Assembly: GCA_910588125.1 (NCBI GenBank)
Contig: CAJUPI010000070.1
Coordinates: 1 to 15,738, forward strand
DNA: 15,738 nt
Origin: an uncultured Lachnospiraceae bacterium
GTDB taxonomy: Bacteria > Bacillota > Clostridia > Lachnospirales > Lachnospiraceae
Direction of reading: 5' to 3'
Made by a program: the position numbers and the translations under genes. A model generated the notes under the pieces. It did not search any database, was not told the origin of the DNA, and saw only the letters and a program-made list of their open reading frames with translations. Shown piece after piece: positions 1-6,146 of this stretch (within the stretch, counting starts at the first letter, position 1; the number at the start of each line of letters is the position of its first letter).

Positions 1-80
1 GACCATAAGAGGTGCTTTTTGACCATTAACATCCGAAAGTAAAATGACGCTACCCACAAAAAGCGGATAATGAATCCAGT

Positions 81-109
81 ATCAGGCAGAATTATGACTT
101 CATAATATA
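81..109 (+). promoter_or_regulatory. Possible sporulation (sigma-K/E-like) promoter of the glycosyltransferase/collagen operon
   Basis: CATAATATA at 101-109 matches the sigma-K -10 pattern CATAnnnTA. ATCA at 81-84 sits 16 bases upstream, one mismatch from the sigma-K -35 pattern (A/C)AC(A/C). Transcription would start near 116-119. That would exclude the ATG at 120 and fit the TTG start at 138 with its AGAGGT ribosome site at 125-130. This is pattern matching to the Bacillus subtilis consensus only. The rest of bases 1-137 holds nothing else I can support. Confidence 0.35.
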
Positions 110-137
110 TCAAAAAGATATGTCAGAGGTAGATTGT

Positions 138-1244
138 TTGATTACCATCAGTTTGTGTATGATTGTGAAAAACGAAGAACAGGTGTTGGCGCGCTGCCTG
201 GAATCGGTCAAAGGCATTGTAGATGAGATTATTCTTGTGGATACAGGATCTGAGGACAGAACGATAGAAATTGCCGGAAAATATACAGAAAAAATATATG
301 AAATTGTCTGGCAGGATGATTTTGCAGCGGCTCGGAATGAAGCATTTGCCAGGGCATCCATGGATTATTGTATGTGGCTGGATGCTGATGACGTGGTGAC
401 AGAAGAGAACAGGGAGAGTCTGGCAGAATTAAAAAAGAATCTGGACAAGGATACAGATATTGTGATGATGAAATATGCGGTTTCCGAGGATGATGAGGGG
501 AAACCGCTGTTTTCTTACTATCGGGAACGTTTGATTAGGAATGGACGGGGATTCCAATGGGAAGGACGTGTCCATGAGGCTATTGTGCCGGCGGGGAAAA
601 TAGTATATTCGGATATTGTGATTTCTCATCGCAAAGTAAAACCGGCAGATGCGGGCCGGAATCTGAGGATCTATGAAAAAATGCGGGAGGAAGGAATAAC
701 TCTGTCAGGAAGAAATTTATTTTATTACGGGCGAGAGCTGATGAATCACAGACGGTATGCGGATGCGAAAAGGGCTCTGGAACAATTTTTAGCTGGAGCG
801 GGATGGGTGGAAAATAAGATCGAGGCATGTCTGAATCTGGCAGAATGCTGTCATGCATTGGGACAAAAAGAGGAAAAAGCAATGGCATTGCTCAGAAGTT
901 TTTTATATGGCAGACCCCGGGGGGAAGCGTGTTTCGAACTGGGATATTATTTTCAGGAACAGGGCCAGTGGCAACAGGCGATATACTGGCATGAGACTGC
1001 ATTGAAATTAAAGCCGGAAGCGGAAAACGGAGGATTTATTCGATGGGATTATTATGGCTATCTGCCGGAAATAAATTTGTGTGTATGTTATGATCGGATA
1101 GGGGACAGACAGACGGCTTATCAATATCATCAAAAAGCGAGAAAACGAAAACCGGAGTCGGCAGAAATTCAATGGAATGAAAAATATTTTCGGGATATGG
1201 GAATGGACGAACCAAAATCCCAGGCAGGACATATGATAGAGTAG
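138..1244 (+). CDS. Family 2 glycosyltransferase with TPR-like tail, probably glycosylating the adjacent collagen-like spore protein
   Basis: This is a cytoplasmic GT-A fold glycosyltransferase that should transfer a sugar from a nucleotide-sugar donor. The N-terminus ISLCMIVKNEE is typical of family 2 enzymes. An ILVDTGS strand follows at about residues 32-38 and the metal/nucleotide-binding DxD motif (WLDADD) has its acids at 82-85. A GRVHEAI block ends the catalytic domain. From about residue 180 to the end the protein is helical, with TPR-like stretches such as ALEQFLAGAGW and AIYWHETALKLKPEAE. I chose TTG at 138 because AGAGGT lies 7 bases upstream and the family usually begins right before ISLCMIVKNEE. 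An in-frame ATG at 120 lacks a ribosome site. The collagen-like gene starts 57 bases downstream, so the two are probably co-transcribed. Family is confident; acceptor and sugar are inferred from context. Confidence 0.88.
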   Translation: MITISLCMIVKNEEQVLARCLESVKGIVDEIILVDTGSEDRTIEIAGKYTEKIYEIVWQDDFAAARNEAFARASMDYCMWLDADDVVTEENRESLAELKKNLDKDTDIVMMKYAVSEDDEGKPLFSYYRERLIRNGRGFQWEGRVHEAIVPAGKIVYSDIVISHRKVKPADAGRNLRIYEKMREEGITLSGRNLFYYGRELMNHRRYADAKRALEQFLAGAGWVENKIEACLNLAECCHALGQKEEKAMALLRSFLYGRPRGEACFELGYYFQEQGQWQQAIYWHETALKLKPEAENGGFIRWDYYGYLPEINLCVCYDRIGDRQTAYQYHQKARKRKPESAEIQWNEKYFRDMGMDEPKSQAGHMIE

Positions 1245-1301
1245 ACCGGTGGACAGTCTTTCATGTGATTGCTGCCGGAGAGAAAAAGAAGGAGTGATTT
1301 T

Positions 1302-3098
1302 ATGTATCGCAATTCATTCGATTCCAACTGTGAAAGAAATTCCGGATGCGGGGGAAGACGTTGTTGCCGGCCAAATCCACCGATGCCGCCATATCCGCCA
1401 ACGCCCCCAATATCGCCATATCCGCCAGCACCACCGAATCCGCCGATGCCGCCATATCCGCCGGGAGCTTCCTGTTGTTGTCGGGGTCCCCAGGGGCCGG
1501 CTGGTCCAATGGGTCCGGCTGGTCCAATAGGGCCGCAGGGACCGACCGGCCCGATGGGGCCAGGATTAAGCACAGCAGATAATTTTGATCCGGCCCGGCA
1601 ATACCGGGAGGGAGATCTTGTATATTATAATGGCTACCTCTATCGGGTAAATCGGGATTGTCCGATGGGATTGCCAGGGATATCACCGGATTTTGACCTG
1701 GTGACAGCAGTGATGCCAGGTGGTCCTACGGGTCCCACAGGTCCGACCGGCCCCACGGGGGCGACTGGCCCTCAGGGAGCACAAGGACCTCAAGGTCCTC
1801 AGGGTCCCCAGGGAGTTCAGGGAATGCCGGGAGCAACAGGTCCTCAAGGAGTACAAGGCCCTCAGGGAGCCCAGGGTCCAGTGGGAGCGACCGGTTCGAC
1901 CGGGGCGGCAGGCCCAGCCGGAGTGGCAGGCCCAGCGGGAGCGACGGGTCCGACTGGAGCAACAGGTCCCACGGGAGCGGCAGGTTCAACTGGGGCGACG
2001 GGTCCAACCGGAGCGGCGGGTCCAGCGGGAGTGGCAGGTCCAACTGGGGCGACGGGTCCAGCGGGAGTGGCAGGTCCAACTGGGGCGACGGGTCCAGAAG
2101 GAGCGACAGGCCCGACTGGAGCAGCAGGCCCGGCAGGAACGACCGGCGCCACGGGAGTAGCAGGTCCCACGGGAGCGACGGGTCCGGCGGGAGCGGCAGG
2201 CCCGGCGGGAGCGACTGGCCCCACGGGAGTGGCAGGTCCGGCGGGAGCGACGGGTCCCATGGGAGCGGCAGGCCCGGCGGGAGCGACCGGCGCCACGGGA
2301 GCGACGGGTCCGGCGGGAGCGACGGGTCCCACGGGAGCGACGGGTCCCACGGGAGCGGCAGGTTCAGCGGGAGCGGCAGGTCCCACGGGAGCGACGGGTC
2401 CGACCGGGGCAGCGGGTCCGGCGGGAGCGGCAGGTCCGGCGGGAGCGACCGGCGCTACGGGAGCGACGGGTCCCACGGGAGCGGCAGGTCCGGCGGGAGC
2501 GACGGGTCCCACGGGAGCGGCAGGTTCAGCGGGAGCGGTAGGCGCCACGGGAGCGACGGGTCCGACCGGGGCAGCGGGTCCGGCGGGAGCAACAGGCCCA
2601 ACTGGAGCAGTAGGGGCAGCAGGAGCCACGGGAGCAGCAGGCCCTACGGGAGCGACTGGGGCGACTGGTCCGGCAAACGGGCTGAATGCTTATGGAGGAT
2701 TATACAGTACAACGCCTCAGACGCTGAATCTGACTATAGGCGGGACAACACAGATTCCTCTTGCTACAGCAGGGCCGGTGAAGAATGCCACCTATGTACC
2801 GGCAAACAGCATTGTAGTGGCAAATCCCGGCGTCTATGAAATCAATTATTCCACGACTTTGACAGCAGCAGTGGCAACCACCATTACATTTGCTGTGAGA
2901 GTCAATGGGGTCGATGTTCCCAGCGCAACGATTTCCAGAATTCTGTCAGTGGGAACCAGTTCTCTGTTCAGCGGAAGTACGATTGTGACCCTGACAGCAG
3001 GAAGTGCTGTGGATTTGGCGCTTTCCGCGTTGCTGGCAGTGGGGGTAACTCTTGGAAGCGGAGTAAATGCCACGCTTACAGTGAAAAAGCTGGATTGA
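1302..3098 (+). CDS. BclA-like collagen-repeat spore surface glycoprotein
   Basis: This 598-aa protein is probably displayed on the spore surface as trimers, as BclA is in Bacillus anthracis and Clostridioides difficile. In order: a Cys-rich N-terminus (Cys 10, 16, 21, 22, 58-60) containing PPMPPYPP-type proline repeats at about 24-55; a short Gly-X-Y tract at 62-88; a non-collagen insert at 89-138; a long Gly-X-Y tract at about 140-458, dominated by GPT, GAT, GPA and GAA triplets; and a 140-residue C-terminal domain. The last begins near GLNAYGGLYSTTPQTL and resembles the jelly-roll trimerisation domain of clostridial BclA proteins. No signal peptide is seen, as expected for mother-cell-made coat proteins. 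ATG at 1302 is preceded by AGAAGGAG, spaced 7 bases. The many threonines are likely O-glycosylation sites for the upstream glycosyltransferase. Repeat DNA is highly homogenised and probably length-variable. Confidence 0.9.
   Translation: MYRNSFDSNCERNSGCGGRRCCRPNPPMPPYPPTPPISPYPPAPPNPPMPPYPPGASCCCRGPQGPAGPMGPAGPIGPQGPTGPMGPGLSTADNFDPARQYREGDLVYYNGYLYRVNRDCPMGLPGISPDFDLVTAVMPGGPTGPTGPTGPTGATGPQGAQGPQGPQGPQGVQGMPGATGPQGVQGPQGAQGPVGATGSTGAAGPAGVAGPAGATGPTGATGPTGAAGSTGATGPTGAAGPAGVAGPTGATGPAGVAGPTGATGPEGATGPTGAAGPAGTTGATGVAGPTGATGPAGAAGPAGATGPTGVAGPAGATGPMGAAGPAGATGATGATGPAGATGPTGATGPTGAAGSAGAAGPTGATGPTGAAGPAGAAGPAGATGATGATGPTGAAGPAGATGPTGAAGSAGAVGATGATGPTGAAGPAGATGPTGAVGAAGATGAAGPTGATGATGPANGLNAYGGLYSTTPQTLNLTIGGTTQIPLATAGPVKNATYVPANSIVVANPGVYEINYSTTLTAAVATTITFAVRVNGVDVPSATISRILSVGTSSLFSGSTIVTLTAGSAVDLALSALLAVGVTLGSGVNATLTVKKLD
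1902..2661 (+). repeat. GC-rich 9-bp-periodic minisatellite encoding Gly-X-Y triplets
   Basis: The collagen tract is built from 9-base units such as GGAGCGACG and GGTCCCACG, combined into 18-, 27- and 36-base higher-order repeats. A 68-base block at 2361-2428 recurs at 2523-2590 with three mismatches, an offset of 162 bases (18 units of 9). That points to tandem duplication by slippage or unequal recombination. Boundaries are approximate. Confidence 0.85.
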
Positions 3099-3139
3099 GT
3101 TTTATCTGGCTTTTGAGAAATGAATGGAGAAGGGGTTGA

Positions 3140-3227
3140 AAAATAAGTCCTCCGTCATTTTTCTATCCTGTGTTCGGACGGTTCACGTACACTGGATAAG
3201 AGAAATGACGGGGGACTTATTTTATAA
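3140..3227. terminator. Long imperfect hairpin after the collagen gene, probable terminator
   Basis: Bases 3140-3160 pair with 3203-3223 over 21 positions, including one G-U pair. Inside the 42-base loop a second stem pairs 3164-3173 with 3189-3198 with one mismatch. The right arm ends in TTATTTTA. The structure begins 42 bases after the collagen stop codon and can fold from either strand. It is much longer than a usual intrinsic terminator and its U-tract is short, so another role, such as mRNA stabilisation or a small inverted-repeat element, is possible. Confidence 0.6.
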
Positions 3228-3329
3228 TACTCTCATTGGAAATATTTGGGGGCTTTTGGGAAAAATCGGAATGACAGAGAGCGCCGGGATATGGCATATA
3301 ATGGTGGGGAGAGAACAAACGGAGTCAGG

Positions 3330-4700
3330 ATGCTGTCAACAGGAGAGATATTGTTATTAAATCAATTGATGTATTGTCCGGAGGAAGAAAAGAGGTCCAT
3401 AGACGAATATCAGGGAAATACGATAGGTGAATGGATGGATTCGTGGAGCCAGAGGCCGCTTACAGAGGAGGCGGAGTGCGGGCTTTGTATGAAAGGGAAG
3501 GAATGGAACCGCATTGTCCGGCTGATTGCAGGAAATTTGCGGCTGTGCCGCATGAAGAACCATGATGTCCACTGGGATGAAGCGGACGGCGGCGGTGGAG
3601 GGTTGAGCGCTGTATTCGTGGAGCCATGTTTGGGGGAGGCAGTAGTCGTATTTCGGGGAACGGCAGCGGGCGAATGGCGGGATGACTTTTTGGGCGGGGC
3701 AGCCACCGGAGAGCAGGATGGGGTGTCGACCATACAACAAAAGAATGCCAGGGAGTGGTATTGTTCTTTAGGGCTGCCAAAATATTTTTCTGAGATTACG
3801 GTTACAGGGCATTCGAAAGGCGGCAACAAAGCAAAATATATTGCATTGATGGAGACTTCTGTGAGCCGGTGCCTGTCTTTTGACGGGCAGGGGTTTTCGG
3901 ATGAATTTGTTAAAAAATATCAGCAGAGGATCCGTGAAAGACAACCGGTGATTGAGAATCACAATATGGAATACGATTATGTGAATATTTTGTTGAATGA
4001 TGTGGGCAGAGCCATATATTATCAAAGATTTGCGGATGAGGCAAGAGGTTTCTGGGAAACTCATTGTGTGAATGCTTTTTTCTGGTTCGGAGAGGAAAAT
4101 ACCTGCTTTCTGGTTCGCTCGGGGAAGACGAAGGCAAAGGAACTACAGGAGGTAAATCGATTTTTGAACAGTTGTTTACGTTCTCTTCCGGAGGAAAAGA
4201 AGATTGCGGCCATGGAGCTTTTAGGGGCAATAGCGGAGCGCAGGCTGGGGGACGGAAAAGCGGAGCGAGGAGATGGAAAATCGGAGGAAGAGGAGAGAAA
4301 CTATTTGATTCGTTTATTGCTGCAGGGGGAAAATCCGGATGTATTGGTATATTTGCTGGCTTATTTGCTCAAATATCAGCAGGTTGAGCCGGGACTGGCA
4401 GATTCCATCGAACGGATAGGAGAAAGATTCGGGGTTTTGAGTATGCAAAGATTTGCAAAAATAATAGAAGGAATCAGTGCCTGGAAATATTCAGGAGTAT
4501 TCATGAGCGGAGCAGGAATCCTGGCAGCGGTGATGCCGGAAGCATTCTGGGATAAGCTGCATAAATTCCTGGCAGACAGCTATGGAATAACGGTTTCCGG
4601 GAAAGATTTGCAGAGTTTGGCTGCGAGGTTTGCACAGGTGATGCAGCTACAGTCGAAAATCCGGATTTTGCCAGGCAAAGGAGAAGATTTACATGTATAA
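3330..4700 (+). CDS. Mbeg1-like (DUF2974) alpha/beta-hydrolase family protein
   Basis: The N-terminal half matches the Mbeg1-like/DUF2974 family, which is related to lipases. An EILLLNQLMY helix is followed by AVVVFRGT at about residues 94-101, then the nucleophile elbow GHSKGG at 160-165 with Ser162 as predicted nucleophile, then CLSFDGQGF. The C-terminal half (about 270-456) is helical, with an acidic Lys/Glu-rich linker and a hydrophobic stretch near VFMSGAGILAAVMPEAF. No signal peptide is evident. Substrate is unknown. I chose ATG at 3330 because GGAG lies 5 bases upstream and it places the conserved helix at the N-terminus. ATG at 3291 (13 more residues) and TTG at 3246 are alternatives with weaker ribosome sites. 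It follows the hairpin of the collagen operon, so it may be separately transcribed, though I see no convincing promoter. Confidence 0.82.
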   Translation: MLSTGEILLLNQLMYCPEEEKRSIDEYQGNTIGEWMDSWSQRPLTEEAECGLCMKGKEWNRIVRLIAGNLRLCRMKNHDVHWDEADGGGGGLSAVFVEPCLGEAVVVFRGTAAGEWRDDFLGGAATGEQDGVSTIQQKNAREWYCSLGLPKYFSEITVTGHSKGGNKAKYIALMETSVSRCLSFDGQGFSDEFVKKYQQRIRERQPVIENHNMEYDYVNILLNDVGRAIYYQRFADEARGFWETHCVNAFFWFGEENTCFLVRSGKTKAKELQEVNRFLNSCLRSLPEEKKIAAMELLGAIAERRLGDGKAERGDGKSEEEERNYLIRLLLQGENPDVLVYLLAYLLKYQQVEPGLADSIERIGERFGVLSMQRFAKIIEGISAWKYSGVFMSGAGILAAVMPEAFWDKLHKFLADSYGITVSGKDLQSLAARFAQVMQLQSKIRILPGKGEDLHV

Positions 4701-4745
4701 ATTATCAAGAAAATGTAAAAAAATAATGATTTTTTAAAGAATATG

Positions 4746-4754
4746 TGGTAAAAT
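4746..4754 (+). promoter_or_regulatory. Possible extended -10 promoter of the iadA operon
   Basis: TGTGGTAAAAT places a TAAAAT -10 (4749-4754) behind a TGn extension in an AT-rich stretch following the hydrolase gene. No clear -35 hexamer is visible. Transcription would start near 4761, just before the folded leader. Confidence 0.35.
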
Positions 4755-4765
4755 TTTAGAAAAAT

Positions 4766-4910
4766 GCGGGAGATACCGCCAATGTCATTTGGTTAATTTT
4801 CTCAGAAGGCACGCCAGGGAAAAAGGAGCGGGAAGAGGCAGGAAATGGTCTGCTGCTTTTCCCTGGCTGAGTATTCTCGGAGTTAAACCTAATGATATTG
4901 GAGATACCGC
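4766..4910 (+). ncRNA. Structured 5' leader element of the iadA operon (candidate cis-regulatory RNA, or a small inverted-repeat element)
   Basis: The segment folds into one long interrupted hairpin. Bases 4779-4796 pair with 4883-4901 (one mismatch, one G-U, one bulge), 4801-4804 with 4868-4871, and 4813-4823 perfectly with 4857-4867. It is flanked by an 11-base direct repeat, GGAGATACCGC, at 4769-4779 and 4900-4910. GCGG at 4766-4769 can pair either with the near CCGC (4776-4779, a six-base loop) or with the distant CCGC (4907-4910), so two folds compete. The ribosome site of iadA follows at 4916-4924. I do not recognise it as a known riboswitch class. A MITE-like element with target duplications is the main alternative. 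Confidence 0.5.
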
Positions 4911-4932
4911 AGGATGGAGGAGGGAACGATAG

Positions 4933-6105
4933 TTGTATTTGATTAAAAATGCGCATATCTATGCTCCGGAAGATCTGGGAGTTAAAGATGTGCTGATTGG
5001 CGGCGGGGAGATTTTGCAGATAGCGGATTGTCTTCCGGCGGAGCCGGCATATGAGATTACGGTATTGGATGGCAGTGGCAAGGTGTTGATACCGGGATTA
5101 ATCGATGCCCATGTACACATTTTAGGAGGCGGCGGTGAAGGAGGAGCCAGAAGCCGCACACCGGAGATTATGCTTACCGATATCACCTTAGGCGGCGTCA
5201 CTACGGTAGTGGGCTGTTTGGGAACGGATGGCTGTACCCGAACCATGGCCAATCTACTGGCAAAGGCCAAAGGGCTGGAAGAGGAGGGGATTAGCACTTA
5301 TGTGTATACCGGTTCTTACCAGGTGCCGGTGCGGACTTTGACCGGCAGCATTATGGATGATGCCATTTTACTGGAAAAGGTAGTGGGAACCGGGGAAATT
5401 GCGATTTCGGATCATCGTTCGTCGCAGCCGACAAAGGAAGAGTTCGCCCGCATCGTGGCAGATACGCGGGTGGGAGGCATTCTTTCCGGCAAGGCGGGGC
5501 TGGTGAATATCCATATGGGAGACGGAGCGGAAAAGCTGGCTTTTTTGCGATACGTGCTGGAGAATACCGAGATTTTGCCGACGAATATGCTGCCTACTCA
5601 TATCAACCGCAGCCGGACTTTGATGGAGGCCGGGATTGATTATGCCAAGAGCCTGGGCGGATACATTGATCTGACCACCAGTTCCGATCCGGATTTTCTG
5701 GAGCCGGATGAGGTGAAAGCCAGCACAGGGCTGAGGATGGCGTTGGAGGCCGGTGTGCCGGAAGATCATGTGACTTTTTCCTCGGACGGGCAGGGAAGCT
5801 TGCCGGTATTTTATCCGGACGGCACGCTGAAAGGGTTAGGTGTGGGAAAGGTGACTTCGCTTTATCGGGAGATGAGAGATGCCGTGCTGACAGACAACGT
5901 GGAGCTTTCCCGGGCATTGCGGGCTGTGACTGCCAATCCGGCAGCGCTTTTGAAGCTGTCCCGGAAAGGAAGGATTGTCAAAGCGGCGGATGCGGATCTG
6001 GTGCTGGCAGATGAGAAAAGTCTGGCCATTGATCTGGTTATGGCCAAAGGAGTAGTGATGGTTTCCGGAGGACAAGCTGTGATAAAGGGAACCTTTGAGG
6101 AATGA
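4933..6105 (+). CDS. iadA: Isoaspartyl dipeptidase (beta-aspartyl peptidase)
   Basis: This cytoplasmic binuclear zinc amidohydrolase cleaves beta-aspartyl (isoaspartyl) dipeptides. At 390 residues it has the same length as E. coli IadA. Visible active-site elements are the HxH metal ligands His60 and His62, Glu69 in GGGGEGG, Tyr129 in TGSY, Arg162 in SDHRSS, His194 in IHMGD, His223 and Arg226 in PTHINR, Asp285 in SSDGQGS (the catalytic base) and Ser289. At the position of the carboxylated bridging lysine of E. coli (Lys162, in GVKCAISDHRS) this protein has Glu155 (GTGEIAISDHRS). The TTG start at 4933 is supported by GGAGGAGGG at 4916-4924, spaced 8 bases. The stop overlaps an in-frame ATG of the following permease, so the two form an operon behind a structured leader. 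Confidence 0.93.
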   Translation: MYLIKNAHIYAPEDLGVKDVLIGGGEILQIADCLPAEPAYEITVLDGSGKVLIPGLIDAHVHILGGGGEGGARSRTPEIMLTDITLGGVTTVVGCLGTDGCTRTMANLLAKAKGLEEEGISTYVYTGSYQVPVRTLTGSIMDDAILLEKVVGTGEIAISDHRSSQPTKEEFARIVADTRVGGILSGKAGLVNIHMGDGAEKLAFLRYVLENTEILPTNMLPTHINRSRTLMEAGIDYAKSLGGYIDLTTSSDPDFLEPDEVKASTGLRMALEAGVPEDHVTFSSDGQGSLPVFYPDGTLKGLGVGKVTSLYREMRDAVLTDNVELSRALRAVTANPAALLKLSRKGRIVKAADADLVLADEKSLAIDLVMAKGVVMVSGGQAVIKGTFEE

Positions 6106-6146
6106 AGGCGGATTGCGAAATAAAAATCAAGGAGACGGGAAATACC

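Noticed and set aside
1862..2629. Long minus-strand open frame of Ala/Pro/Val-Gly repeats opposite the collagen gene
   Set aside because: It is the reverse complement of the 9-base repeat, which happens to lack stops. It has no ribosome site and no non-repeat domain.
1902..2661. Regular repeats that could be mistaken for a CRISPR array
   Set aside because: Period is 9 bases with no spacers, in one open reading frame encoding Gly-X-Y.
3124..3360. 78-aa plus-strand open frame starting before the long hairpin
   Set aside because: It runs through the hairpin and into the hydrolase gene in another frame, and has no recognisable protein features.
4900..4912. GGAGATACCGC resembling the T-box antiterminator sequence GGTGGTACCGCG
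   Set aside because: The tRNA-binding core UGGN is missing, there is no specifier stem-loop or terminator, and the motif occurs twice, unlike a T-box.
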